Of a stretch of DNA of 64,000 bases, positions 11,946 through 24,599 are shown one piece after another. Positions within the stretch are counted from its first letter, which is position 1, and each line of letters begins with the position of its first letter. Source of the stretch: Archivesica marissinica (taxonomy: Eukaryota > Mollusca > Bivalvia > Venerida > Vesicomyidae); NCBI GenBank assembly GCA_014843695.1, contig CM026390.1, positions 3,431,213 to 3,495,212 on the forward strand, written 5' to 3'. Made by a program: the position numbers and the translations under genes. The notes beneath the pieces were generated by a model. That model was not told the DNA's origin. It saw only the letters and a program-made list of their open reading frames with translations, and searched no databases.

Positions 11946-12262
11946 AGTGCTTGACTCGGAGCAATGGACATGTAACTCGGTAGCTAGTTGGTGTGTGCTT
12001 GACTCGGAGCAGTATACATGTAACACGGTAGCTAGTTGGTGTGCTTGACTCGGAGCAGTAGACATGTAACTCGGTAGCTAGTTGGTGTGCTTCACTCGGA
12101 GCAGTATACATGTAACTCTGTAGTTAGTTAGCGAGTGCAGGACTGGAGCAGTATACATGTAACTCGGTAGCTAGTTGGCGAGTGCTTGACTCGGAGCAGT
12201 AGACATGTAACTCGGTAGGTAATTGGTGTGTGCTTGACTCGGAGCAGTAGACATGTAAATAT
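11946..12262. repeat. 47-bp minisatellite following the 74-bp array
   Basis: About seven copies of a unit of 46-48 bp with gcttgactcggagcagta, gacatgtaactcggtag and ctagttggtgtg. It follows the 74-bp array directly and shares its gctggt...tagtgctt...gtagacatgta order, so it may be a shortened derivative. Confidence 0.9.
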
Positions 12263-12355
12263 GTAGCTAGTTGTTCCACAATTAGCGGCATTGCTGGCTT
12301 TTCTAGTACATGTAGATACTTAGCTGATAAAGTCCGATATATACCGAAATGTACA

Positions 12356-12640
12356 TCGGTCCTTTTAGTTAGAATGTTTTTGTTGTTACTGTTGCTCCCC
12401 AACCAGATGTTACAGTATGATAAATGTGATAACAAATTTAAGTCCATTGTAGGTACTATATGATATATGTAGAGATATAGTACTACATTTTGTAGTAATT
12501 TAATAATTATAGATGCGAAAGTGGATGAAAAACGATAGAATGCTGTGCGAAGGCTAGAACGATAGATACCACGTAAAAGATGGCATATATATGCTTAGGG
12601 TGTATTCAGTGGCAGTAACTGACCGATGTCTCTCAATGAG
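12356..12640. repeat. Diverged intron block, copy 2 (paired with 8149-8460)
   Basis: Shares gtccttttagttagaat, a related ccaaccagatgtta/ctaaccaggtgttg stretch, and cagtaactgaccgatgtctc with 8149-8460, in the same order and orientation. It lies after the second sushi exon as the first copy lies after the first. Confidence 0.7.
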
Positions 12641-12880
12641 CAACAGGCTCAGGGAGCACTGTGTATTAGTTATAATAATAATAATGGGGGGGGGGTATTG
12701 AAACTAGTGGTATGCATATTAGGTGTGGAAGGTACGCGTTTTATTTCTCTTATTCATAATAGTTATGCGTGATTCACATCCTGTTGACCCTTGATTGGAT
12801 ATTGGACAATGAATGTTATACAGATATATTCTATTATAGGCATATATTACTGATGTTTATTTTTGTTTCTTTCCCCCCAG

Positions 12881-13146
12881 TGAATAATCTTCGCCATAAT
12901 GAACGCCAGTTCGTCATTCGTCCAGATATGGTCCGCCAATCATCCACTACGGGAAGTGAGATACATGTGCGAAGTACATTAGATTGCGTAGCCAAATGCA
13001 CAGCAGACTACTATTGCAAAGCAGCTAACTTCCGGTCAATAGGTGACGCAAACGGTGGCGGTACATGTCGCATGTTTCTCGGATTCACGGATAGCAGTGA
13101 TGTGTCGGATGATCCAGAATGGCAGTATTTTGAAGTTGAACCATAG
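12881..13146 (+). CDS. Terminal PAN/apple-like domain exon (gene 1, 3' end)
   Basis: The acceptor is a strong tttctttccccccag ending at 12880. The exon enters in phase 1, matching the sushi exons. The frame runs 88 codons to TAG at 13144-13146. It contains a PAN/apple-like pattern: L-D-C-V-A-K-C, then Y-Y-C-K-A-A-N-F, then a Gly-rich turn and G-T-C-R-M-F, ending W-Q-Y-F-E-V-E-P. PAN modules are extracellular protein- or sugar-binding domains, and sushi plus PAN combinations are known in invertebrate secreted proteins. Upstream ORF sequence from 12769 is intron read-through. No transmembrane segment or GPI signal follows, so this end of the protein looks secreted. A SINE with AATAAA signals begins 115 bp after the stop. 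Confidence 0.78.
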
Positions 13147-13260
13147 ACATATTGTGTCGTATTTCATTCTCCAAGCATATTTTGTGAACATGCTTTGTTT
13201 GAATCATTCATTCATAAATTTATTCATTCCAACGCGTGTGACCAGTGTTAATTAAAACAG

Positions 13261-13499
13261 CGCAGTAATTAGCGCGCTCGCTTCTCACCAATGTGACCCG
13301 GGTTCGATCCTCGGATAGGGAAGTATGTGAGATGGTACGATGGTCGCCAGATCGGACAGATGGGTTTTCTCCGGGTACTCCGGTTTCCTCCCACATGAAT
13401 GACCACATATACGCTTTCATCCGAGCCAACGAGAGTGATTAATATAAGTTGTTAAAAGTTACTTCGCAATCGTTGTAAAATAAATAAAGTATAAAAAAA
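13261..13499 (+). mobile_element. tRNA-derived SINE (family A) with intact target duplication
   Basis: The head has tagcgcgctcgcttctcacc and the B box gggttcgatcctc. The body has ttctccgggtactccggt and ttcctcccacatgaatgacc, and the tail has aaataaataaag and an A run. An 11-bp perfect target-site duplication, aattaaaacag, lies at 13250-13260 and 13500-13510. The head is slightly 5'-truncated. The clean duplication suggests a fairly recent insertion just downstream of gene 1's stop codon. Confidence 0.9.
13479..13488 (+). terminator. Candidate poly(A) signals inside SINE tail
   Basis: Two overlapping AATAAA hexamers, 333-342 bp after the gene 1 stop codon, on the coding strand. I see no AATAAA between the stop and the SINE. 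Use of these signals by gene 1 is inference. Confidence 0.4.
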
Positions 13500-13510
13500 A
13501 ATTAAAACAG

Positions 13511-14111
13511 CTTGGCGGAAAAGGTATGATAAAATCCACGACATAAAAGTGGTCACACGTTGAACAGGGGTGGGAGTAAAATCAGACTAGGTTTACCTAC
13601 TCCGAGGTACAGTATCCCCAATGCCCTCTGCGACTTTACTCTACACTTACATGTATATGGGTAGCCTGGGTTCTAGTCTTTTTTTCACTTTTTAACTTCT
13701 AGCCAAAAACAAACGAGTTGATATGTTCAGAAACTCAATACGGCCCAATTAATAGTCTCGGTGTTGAAATATATTGATTTGACTGACCAGGCAAAATATA
13801 TCGACGCCTGTTCCCAGGCTAGTATATGGGTTACTCCGATATTGTGATTTACAAATACGGACCTGATGTAATCGTGTATGCCTAGAGTGCGGAAACGACA
13901 TTCAACAACAGAAACGACCTAAACTTTTTTATTTTTAAACATTTCTTAGTATGTTATTCAGAATTAATAATTACACTATTGTGCCAGGTTTTGTTAAACA
14001 ATCATTACGATTTACTATCATTTTAATCGATATACCCAATGCTTCTTCCAAGATATAATCCTGTTCCCAAAAAAACCGAAATTCAATTGTATGGGAGTGT
14101 CACTTTTTTTT
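13511..14111. other. Unique sequence downstream of gene 1
   Basis: AT-rich DNA with no supported ORF. It contains the small inverted-repeat element annotated at 13662-13821. Confidence 0.6.
13662..13821. mobile_element. Possible MITE with 12-bp terminal inverted repeats
   Basis: tagcctgggttc at 13662-13673 is opposed by gttcccaggcta at 13810-13821 (9-10 of 12 bp complementary), bounding a 160-bp AT-rich interior without an ORF. No clear target duplication is seen. Confidence 0.35.
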
Positions 14112-14600
14112 TTTGCCAGCAATATTAATAAAACATGTTAAAAGCCAGCAATACTAATTATTAAAACATGTTAAAAGGCAGCGATATTAATTAATAAAAC
14201 ATGCTAAAGGCCAGCAATATTAATTAATAAAACATGCTAACGGCCAGCAATATTAATTAATAAAACATGCTAAAGGCCAGCAATATTAATTAATAAAACA
14301 TGCTAAAAGCCAGCGATATTAATTAATCAAACATGCTAAAAGCCAGCAATATTAATTAATAAAACATGCTAAAGGCCAGCAATATTAATTAATAAAACAT
14401 GCTAAAAGCCAGCGATATTAACTAATAAAACATGCTAAAAGCCAGCAATATTAATTAATAAAACATGCTAAAAGCCAGCAATATTAATTAATAAAACATG
14501 CTAAAAGCCAGCAATATTAATTAATAAAACATGCTAAAAGCCAGCGATATTAATTAATCAAACATGCTAAAAGCCAGCGATATTAATTAATAAAGGCCGA
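14112..14600. repeat. 33-bp minisatellite array
   Basis: About 15 copies of a 33-bp unit with gccagcaatattaattaat and aaaacatgctaaa, alternating caat/cgat and aagg/aaag variants. Confidence 0.95.
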
Positions 14601-14844
14601 AAACAGGTGATGGCCGATATCAGGGATGTTGACGATAATTAATAAAACAAGCTAACAGTGATGTACGCACAATAATGTCATTGCTAATTATGATTTGAAA
14701 TGGAGAAAAGGAGCTACGAATGGAACCTAATGTAACAAAAACACCAGCCTAATCAAAGTAAGATCATATATATTTGTCAACAATGTTCATATACATTACA
14801 AATGTTCAAATGGAATTCTTTACTTCAAAACGTGTGTAATACTT

Positions 14845-15085
14845 ATGCTTTATATATTTTACAATGGTTGTGAAACAAGTTTTAATAACTTATATTAATT
14901 ACTATCGTTGGCGCGGATGAAAGCGTATATATGGTCATTCGTGTGGGAGGAACCAGAGTACCCGGAAAAAGCCCACCTGTCCGATCTGACGACCACCGTA
15001 CCATCTCTCATACTTCCCGGTCCGAGGATTGACCCTGGGTTGCATTGGTGAGAGGCGAGCGCGCTAACTACTGCGCTAATCGGAC
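14845..15085 (-). mobile_element. tRNA-derived SINE (family A), minus copy
   Basis: The reverse complement of the 13261-13499 type. It has the ggtcattcgtgtgggaggaa body, ccgtaccatctctcatac, and a head ending gcgctaactactgcgctaat. It lies immediately left of the 39-bp array. Confidence 0.85.
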
Positions 15086-15144
15086 AACAACTCTTTTAGA
15101 AATTGTAACAGGAATATAAGGTTTCCGAGAGTGAGCGATTGTTA

Positions 15145-17045
15145 ACGTCCAGATGTCAACCTGTTAAATAGTTTATCATGTGAAATCCGAGATGTCAACC
15201 TGTTAAATAGTTTATCGTGTGAACTCCGAGATGTCAACCTGTTAAATAGTTTATCATGTGAACTCCGAGATGTCAACCTGTTAAATAGTTTATCGTGTGA
15301 ACTCCGATGTATGTGAACTCCGAGATGTCAACCTGTTAAATAGTTTATCATGTGAACTCCGAGATGTCAACCTGTTAAATAGTTTATCATGTGAACTCCG
15401 AGATGTCAACCTGTTAAATAGTTTATCGTGTGAACTCCGAGATGTCAACCTGTTAAATAGTTTATCTGTGAACTCGAGATGTCACTGTAAAACCGAGATG
15501 TCGACCTGTTAAATGGTTTATCATGTGAACTCCGAGATGTCAACCTGTTAAATAGTTTATCATGTGAACTCCGAGATGTCAACCTGTTAAACAGTTTATC
15601 ATGTGAACTCCGAGATGTCAACATGTTAAATAGTTTATCATGTGAACTCCGAGATGTCAACCTGTTAAATAGTTTATCATGTGAACTCCGAGATGTCAAC
15701 CTGTTAAATAGTTTATCATGTGAACTCTGATATGTCAACCTGTTAAATAGTTTATCATGTGAAATCCGAGATGTCAACCTGTTAAATAGTTTATCATGTG
15801 AACTCCGAGATGTCAACCTGTTAAATAGTTTATCATGTGAAATAGATGTCATGTTAAATAGTTTATCATGTGAACTCAGAGATGTCAACCTGTTAAATAG
15901 TTTATCGTGTGAACTCCGAGATGTCAACCTGTTAAATAGTTTATCGTGTGAACTCCGAGATGTCAACCTGTTAAATAGTTTATCGTGTGAACTCCGAGAT
16001 GTCAACCTGTTAAATAGTTTATCGTGTGAACTCCGAGATGTCAACCTGTTAAATAGTTTATCGTGTGAACTCCGAGATGTCAACCTGTTAAATAGTTTAT
16101 CGTGTGAACTCCGATATGTCAACCTGTTAAATAGTTTATCGCGTGAACTCCGAGATGTCAACCTGTTAAATAGTTTATCGCGTGAACTCCGAGATGTCAA
16201 CCTGTTAAATAGTTTATCGTGTGAACTCCGAGATGTCAACCTGTTAAATAGTTTATCGTGTGAACTCCGAGATGTCAACCTGTTAAATAGTTTATCGGTG
16301 AAAACCGAGATGTCGACCTGTTAAATAGTTTATCATGTGAACTCCGAGATGTCAACCTGTTAAATAGTTTATCATGTGAACTCCGAGATGTCAACCTGTT
16401 AAATAGTTTATCATGTGAACTCCGAGATGTCAACCTGTTAAATAGTTTATCATGTGAACTCCGAGATGTCAACCTGTTAAATAGTTTATCATGTGAACTC
16501 CGAGATGTCAACCTGTTAAATAGTTTATCATGTGAACTCCGAGATGTCAACCTGTTAAATAGTTTATCGTGTGAACTCCGAGATGTCAACCTGTTAAATA
16601 GTTTATCGTGTGAACTCCGAGATGTCGACCTGTGAAAACCGAGATGTCGACCTGTTAAATGGTTTATCATGTGAACTCCGAGATGTCAACCTGTTAAATA
16701 GTTTATCATGTGAACTCCGAGATGTCAACCTGTTAAACAGTTTATCATGTGAACTCCGAGATGTCAACATGTTAAATAGTTTATCATGTGAACTCCGAGA
16801 TGTCAACCTGTTAAATAGTTTATCATGTGAACTCCGAGATGTCAACCTGTTAAATAGTTTATCATGTGAACTCTGATATGTCAACCTGTTAAATAGTTTA
16901 TCATGTGAAATCCGAGATGTCAACCTGTTAAATAGTTTATCATGTGAAATCCGAGATATCAACCTGTTAAATAGTTTGTCATGTTAAATAGTTTATCATG
17001 TCATGTTAAATAGTTTATCATGTTAAATAGTTTATCATGTTAAAT
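15145..17045. repeat. 39-bp minisatellite array
   Basis: About 48 copies of a 39-bp unit with gatgtcaacctgttaaatag and tttatcatgtgaactccga (cgtg/catg variants). 39 bp is 13 codons, so both strands give long open frames of a repeated 13-residue peptide. These are not supported as genes. A block starting at 15495 recurs at 16641, so there is a higher-order duplication offset by 1146 bp. The right edge decays into short gttaaatagtttatcat pieces. Confidence 0.97.
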
Positions 17046-17104
17046 CCGAAATCACTCCAAATAAATTCCTATCCTACACAAATAAACACTAATATCATCT
17101 ATAG

Positions 17105-17327
17105 TTTAAACTTTATTTATTTTACGATTGCGAAACAAGCTTTAACAACTTATAATAATCACGCTCGAAAGCGTAATATGTGGTCATTCGTGTGGGAGGA
17201 AACCGGAGAAGACCCAACTGTTCGATCTGGCGACCACAGCACCATCTGACATACTACTTGGTCAGGGTATCAAACCCAGTTTGCATTGGTGAGAAGCGAG
17301 TGCGCTAACCACTGCGCTAATAGGACA
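17105..17327 (-). mobile_element. tRNA-derived SINE (family A), minus copy
   Basis: Same family and orientation as 14845-15085. Shared features are gtggtcattcgtgtgggagg, a gcgaccacagcaccatctga body and the head end gcgctaaccactgcgctaat. It lies immediately right of the 39-bp array. Confidence 0.85.
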
Positions 17328-17341
17328 GTCATCTATAGTGA

Positions 17342-17462
17342 ATAGCTGGATAGCTTCCTCACATGAAATAATTTGACACCCTCAGCGGAATTCCAACCTA
17401 CAGCAGTGAAGGGCAAGTGGTTGGAACTAAACGGCCGTAACCACCTATGCTACGGAGGCCCA
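17342..17462 (-). mobile_element. SINE head (family D), minus copy abutting the satellite
   Basis: Contains agctggatagcttcctcaca, a ttccaacctacagcagtg B-box region and aaccacctatgctacggagg at the head end. The same body order occurs at 32520-32735. Its 5' end (ctacggagg) overlaps the first unit of the 51-bp satellite. Confidence 0.7.
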
Positions 17463-20400
17463 TCATCAACAAGCATGTACTAGGCTGAAACTACGGAGGT
17501 ATCTCAACAAGCATGTACTAGGATGAAACTACGGAGGTATCTCATCAACACAGTTCAACAAACATGTACAAGGATGACACTACGGAGGTATCTCATCAAC
17601 ACAGTTCAACAAGCATGTACTAGGATGAAACTACGGAGGTATCTCATCAACACAGTTCAACAAACATGTACAAGGATGAAACTACGGAGGTATCTCATCA
17701 CAGTTCAACAAGCATGTACTAGGATGAAACTACGGAGGTATCTCATCATCACAGTTCAACAAGCATGTACTAGGATGAAACTACGGAGGTATCTCATCAA
17801 CACAGTTCAACAAGCATGTACTAGGATGAAACTACGGAGGTATCTCATCAACACAGTTCAACAAGCATGTACTAGGATGAAACTACGGAGGTATCTCATC
17901 ACAGTTCAACAAGCATGTACTAGGATGAAACTACGGAGGTATCTCATCAACACAGTTCAACAAGCATGTACTAGGATGAAACTACGGAGGTATCTCATCA
18001 CAGTTCAACAAGCATGTACTAGGATGAAACTACGGAGGTATCTCATCAACACAGTTCAACAAGCATTACTAGGATGAAACTACGGAGGTATCTCATCATC
18101 AACAAGCATGTACTAGGATGAAACTACGGAGGTATCTCATCAACACAGTTCAACAAGCATGTACTAGGATGAAACTACGGAGGTATCTCATCACAGTTCA
18201 ACAAGCATGTACTAGGATGAAACTACGGAGGTATCTCATCAACACAGTTCAACAAGCATGTACTAGGATGAAACTACGGAGGTATCTCATCATCACAGTT
18301 CAACAAGCATGTACTAGGATGAAACTACGGAGGTATCTCATCATCACAGTTCAACAAGCATGTACTAGGATGAAACTACGGAGGTATCTCATCATCAACA
18401 AGCATGTACTAGGATGAAACTACGGAGGTATCTCATCATCACAGTTCAACAAGCATGTACTAGGATGAAACTACGGAGGTATCTCATCATCACAGTTCAA
18501 CAAGCATGTACTAGGATGAAACTACGGAGGTATCTCATCAACACAGTTCAACAAGCATGTACTAGGATGAAACTACGGAGGTATCTCATCAACACAGTTC
18601 AACAAGCATGTACTAGGATGAAACTACGGAGGTATCTCATCAACACAGTTCAACAAGCATGTACTAGGATGAAACTACGGAGGTATCTCATCAACACAGT
18701 TCAACAAGCATGTACTAGGATGAAACTACGGAGGTATCTCATCATCACAGTTACAAGCATGTACTAGGATGAAACTACGGAGGTATTCTCATCACAGTTC
18801 AACAAGCATGTACTAGGATGAAACTACGGAGGTATCTCATCAACACAGTTCAACAAGCATGTACTAGGATGAAACTACGGAGGTATCTCATCAACACAGT
18901 TCAACAAGCATGTACTAGGATGAAACTACGGAGGTATCTCATCACAGTTCAACAAGCTTGTACTAGGATGAAACTACGGAGGTATCTCATCAACACAGTT
19001 CAACAAGCATGTACTAGGATGAAACTATGGAGGTATCTCATCACAGTTCAACAAGCATGTACTTGGATGAAACTACGGAGGTATCTCATCATCACAGTTC
19101 AACAAGCATGTACTAGGATGAAACTACGGAGGTATCGCATCATCGACAAGCATTTACTAGGATGAAACTACGGAGGTATCTCATCATCAACAAGCATTTA
19201 CTAGGATGAAACTACGGAGGTATCTCATCATCAACAAGCATTTACTAGGATGAAACTACGGAGGTATCTCATCATCAACAAGCATTTACTAGGATGAAAC
19301 TACGGAGGTATCTCATCATCAACAAGCATTTACTAGGATGAAACTACGGAGGTATCTCATCATCAACAAGCATTTACTAGGATGAAACTACGGAGGTATC
19401 TCATCATCAACAAGCATTTACTAGGATGAAACTACGGAGGTATCTCATCATCAACAAGCATTTACTAGGATGAAACTACGGAGGTATCTCATCATCAACA
19501 AGCATGTACTAGGATGAAACTACGGAGGTATCTCATCATCAACAAGCATGTACTAGGATGAAACTACGGAGGTATCTCATCATCAACAAGCATGTACTAG
19601 GATGAAACTACGGAGGTATCTCATCATCACAGTTCAACAAGCATGTACTAGGATGAAACTACGGAGGTATCTCATCACAGTTCAACAAGCATGTACTAGG
19701 ATGAAACTACGGAGGTATCTCATCAACACAGTTCAACAAGCATGTACTAGGATGAAACTACGGAGGTATCTCATCATCAACAAGCATGTACTAGGATGAA
19801 ACTACGGAGGTATCTCATCATCACAGTTCAACAAGCATGTACTAGGATGAAACTACGGAGGTATCTCATCATCACAGTTCAACAAGCATGTACTAGGATG
19901 AAACTACGGAGGTATCTCATCAACACAGTTCAACACTCATGTACTAGGATGAAACTACGGAGGTATCTCATCATCACAGTTCAACAAGCATATACTAGGA
20001 TGAAACTACGGAGATATCTCATCATCAACAATCATGTACTAGGATGAAACTACGGAGGTATCTCATCATCACAGTTCAACAAGCATGTACTAGGATGAAA
20101 CTACGGAGGTATCTCATCATCAACAAGCATGTACTAGGATGAAACTACGGAGGTATCTCATCATCACAGTTCAACAAGCATGTACTAGGATGAAACTACG
20201 GAGGTATCTCATTATCAACAAGCATGTACTAGGATGAAACTACGAAGGTATCTCACCATCACAGTTCAACAAGCAGGTACTAGGATGAAACTACGGAGGT
20301 ATCTCATCACAGTTCAACAAGCATGTACTAGGATGAAACTACGGAGGTATATCATCATCACAGTTCAACAAGCTTGTACTAGGATGAAACTACGGAGGTA

Positions 20401-23400
20401 TCTCATCATCACAGTTCAACAAGCATGTACCAGGATGAAACTACGGAGGTATCTCATCATCACAGTTCAACAAGCATGTACTAGGATGAAACTACGGAGG
20501 TATCTCATCATCACAGTTCAACAAGCATGTACTTGGATGAAACTACGGAGGTACCTCATCATCAACAAGCATGTACTAGGATGAAACTACGGAGGTATCT
20601 CATCATTAACAAGCATGTACTAGGATGAAACTACGGAGGTATCTCATCACAGTTCAACAAGCATGTACTTGGATGAAACTACGGAGGTATCTCATCATCA
20701 ATAAGGATGTACTAGGATGAAACTACGGAGGTATCTCATCATCAACAAGCATGTACTTGGATGAAACTACGGAGGTATCTCATCATCACAGTTCAACAAG
20801 CTTGTACTAGGATGAAACTACGGAGGTATCTCATCATCACAGTTCAACAAGCATGTACTAGGATGAAACTACGGAGGTATCTCATCAACACAGTTCAACA
20901 AGCATGTACTAGGATGAAACTACGGAGGTATCTCATCAACACAGTTCAACAAGCATGTACTAGGATGAAACTACGGAGGTATCTCATCAACACAGTTCAA
21001 CAAGCATGTACTAGGATGAAACTACGGAGGTATCTCATCATCACAGTTCAACAAGCATGTACTAGGATGAAACTACGGAGGTATCTCATCAACACAGTTC
21101 AACAAGCTTGTACTAGGATGAAACTATGGAGGTATCTCATCAACACAGTTCAACAAGCATGTACTAGGATGAAACTACGGAGGTATCTCATCAACACAGT
21201 TCAACGAGCATGTACTAGGATGAAACTACGGAGGTATCTCATCATCACAGTTCAACAAACATGTACTAGGATGAAACTACGGATGTATCTCATCAACACA
21301 GTTCAACAAGCATGTACTATGATGAAACTACGGAGGTATCTCATCATCACAGTTCAACAAGCATGTACTAGGATGAAACTACGGAGGTATCTCATCATCA
21401 ACAAGCATTTACTATGATGAAACTACGGAGGTATCTCATCATCAACAAGCATGTACTAGGATGAAACTACGGAGGTATCTCATCACAGTTCAACAAGCAT
21501 GTACTAGGATGAAACTACGGAGGTATCTCATCACAGTTCAACAAACATGTACTAGGATGAAACTACGGAGGTATCTCATCATCACAGTTCAACAAGCATG
21601 TACTAGGATGAAACTACGGAGGTATCTCATCATCAACAAGCATTTACTAGGATGAAACTAAGGAGGTATCTCATCATCAACAAGCATTTACTAGGATGAA
21701 ACTACGGAGGTATCTCATCATCAACAAGCATGTACTAGGATGAAACTACGGAGGTATCTCATCACAGTTCAACAAGCATGAACTAGGATGAAACTACGGA
21801 TGTATCTCATCAACACAGTTCAACAAGCATGTACTAGGATGAAACTACGGAGGTATCTCATCATCACAGTTCAACAAGCATGTACTAGGATGAAACTACG
21901 GAGGTATCTCATCATCAACAAGCATGTACTAGGATGAAACTACGGAGGTATCTCATCATCACAGTTCAACAAGCATGTACTAGGATGAAACTACGGAGGT
22001 ATCTCATCACAGTTCAACAAGCATGTACTAGGATGAAACTACGGAGGTATCTCATCATCACAGTTCAACAAGCATGTACTAGGATGAAACTACGGAGGTA
22101 TCTCATCATCACAGTTCAACAAGCATGTACTAGGATGAAACTACGGAGGTATCTCATCAACACAGTTCAACAAGCATGTACTAGGATGAAACTACGGAGG
22201 TATCTCTCACAGTTCAACAAGCATGTACTAGGATGAAACTACGGAGGTATCTCATCATCACAGTTCAACAAGCATGTACTAGGATGAAACTACGGAGGTA
22301 TCTCATCACAGTTCAACAAGCATGTACTAGGATGAAACTACGGAGGTATCTCATCATCAACAAGCATGTACTAGGATGAAACTACGGAGGTATCTCATCA
22401 CAGTTCAACAAGCATGTACTAGGATGAAACTACGGAGGTATCTCATCATCACAGTTCAACAAGCATGTACTAGGATGAAACTACGGAGGTATCTCAATCA
22501 CAGTTCAACAAGCATGTACTAGGATGAAACTACGGAGGTATCTCATCAACACAGTTCAACAAGCATGTACTAGGATGAAACTACGGAGGTATCTCATCAA
22601 CACAGTTCAACAAGCATGTACTAGGATGAAACTACGGAGGTATCTCATCACACAGTTCAACAAGCATGTACTAGGATGAAACTACGGAGGTATCTCATCA
22701 ACACAGTTCAACAAGCATGTACTAGGATGAAACTACGGAGGTATCTCATCATCACAGTTCAACAAGCATGTACTAGGATGAAACTACGGAGGTATCTCAT
22801 CATCACAGTTCAACAAGCATGTACTAGGATGAAACTACGGAGGTATCTCATCAACACAGTTCAACAAGCATGTACTAGGATGAAACTACGGAGGTATCTC
22901 ATCATCACAGTTCAACAAGCATGTACTAGGATGAAACTACGGAGGTATCTCATCAACACAGTTCAACAAGCATGTACTAGGATGAAACTACGGAGGTATC
23001 TCATCACAGTTCAACAAGCTTGTACTAGGATGAAACTACGGAGGTATCTCATCAACACAGTTCAACAAGCATGTACTAGGATGAAACTACGGAGGTATCT
23101 CATCACGACAAGCATGTACTAGGATGAAACTATGGAGGTATCTCATCACAGTTCAACAAGCATGTACTTGGATGAAACTACGGAGGTATCTCATCATCAC
23201 AGTTCAACAAACATGTACAAGGATGAAATTACGGAGGTATCGCATCATCGACAAGCATTTACTAGGATGAAACTACGGAGGTATCTCATCATCAACAAGC
23301 ATTTACTAGGATGAAACTACGGAGGTATCTCATCATCAACAAGCATGTACTAGGATGAAACTACGGAGGTATCTCATCATCAACAAGCATTTACTAGGAT

Positions 23401-23599
23401 GAAACTACGGAGGTATCTCATCATCAACAAGCATTTACTAGGATGAAACTACGGAGGTATCTCATCATCAACAAGCATGTACTAGGATGAAACTACGGAG
23501 GTATCTCATCATCAACAAGCATGTACTAGGATGAAACTACGGAGGTATCTCATCATCAACAAGCATGTACTAGGATGAAACTACGGAGGTATCTCATCA
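17463..23599. repeat. 51/48/44-bp satellite array, block 1
   Basis: About 125 copies of a unit built on caagcatgtactaggatgaa and actacggaggtatctcatca. Three length classes occur: 51 bp (…catcatcacagttcaa), 48 bp (…catcacagttcaa) and 44 bp (…catcatcaacaag). The 51- and 48-bp units keep a 17/16-codon frame open and the 44-bp units break it, which explains the many short similar ORFs. A marker variant, ggtatcgcatcatcgacaag, appears near 19133 and 23240. The array is cut by a gap. Confidence 0.98.
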
Positions 23600-24599
23600 N
23601 NNNNNNNNNNNNNNNNNNNNNNNNNNNNNNNNNNNNNNNNNNNNNNNNNNNNNNNNNNNNNNNNNNNNNNNNNNNNNNNNNNNNNNNNNNNNNNNNNNNN
23701 NNNNNNNNNNNNNNNNNNNNNNNNNNNNNNNNNNNNNNNNNNNNNNNNNNNNNNNNNNNNNNNNNNNNNNNNNNNNNNNNNNNNNNNNNNNNNNNNNNNN
23801 NNNNNNNNNNNNNNNNNNNNNNNNNNNNNNNNNNNNNNNNNNNNNNNNNNNNNNNNNNNNNNNNNNNNNNNNNNNNNNNNNNNNNNNNNNNNNNNNNNNN
23901 NNNNNNNNNNNNNNNNNNNNNNNNNNNNNNNNNNNNNNNNNNNNNNNNNNNNNNNNNNNNNNNNNNNNNNNNNNNNNNNNNNNNNNNNNNNNNNNNNNNN
24001 NNNNNNNNNNNNNNNNNNNNNNNNNNNNNNNNNNNNNNNNNNNNNNNNNNNNNNNNNNNNNNNNNNNNNNNNNNNNNNNNNNNNNNNNNNNNNNNNNNNN
24101 NNNNNNNNNNNNNNNNNNNNNNNNNNNNNNNNNNNNNNNNNNNNNNNNNNNNNNNNNNNNNNNNNNNNNNNNNNNNNNNNNNNNNNNNNNNNNNNNNNNN
24201 NNNNNNNNNNNNNNNNNNNNNNNNNNNNNNNNNNNNNNNNNNNNNNNNNNNNNNNNNNNNNNNNNNNNNNNNNNNNNNNNNNNNNNNNNNNNNNNNNNNN
24301 NNNNNNNNNNNNNNNNNNNNNNNNNNNNNNNNNNNNNNNNNNNNNNNNNNNNNNNNNNNNNNNNNNNNNNNNNNNNNNNNNNNNNNNNNNNNNNNNNNNN
24401 NNNNNNNNNNNNNNNNNNNNNNNNNNNNNNNNNNNNNNNNNNNNNNNNNNNNNNNNNNNNNNNNNNNNNNNNNNNNNNNNNNNNNNNNNNNNNNNNNNNN
24501 NNNNNNNNNNNNNNNNNNNNNNNNNNNNNNNNNNNNNNNNNNNNNNNNNNNNNNNNNNNNNNNNNNNNNNNNNNNNNNNNNNNNNNNNNNNNNNNNNNN
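23600..24599. other. Assembly gap, exactly 1000 N
   Basis: A placeholder gap between the 51-bp satellite and an unrelated pyrimidine-rich array. No sequence bridges the two. Confidence 1.

Noticed and set aside
15297..16962. ORFs with repeated 13-residue peptides on both strands
   Set aside because: Produced by the 39-bp unit. Both strands are open at once, which is typical of a repeat artefact.
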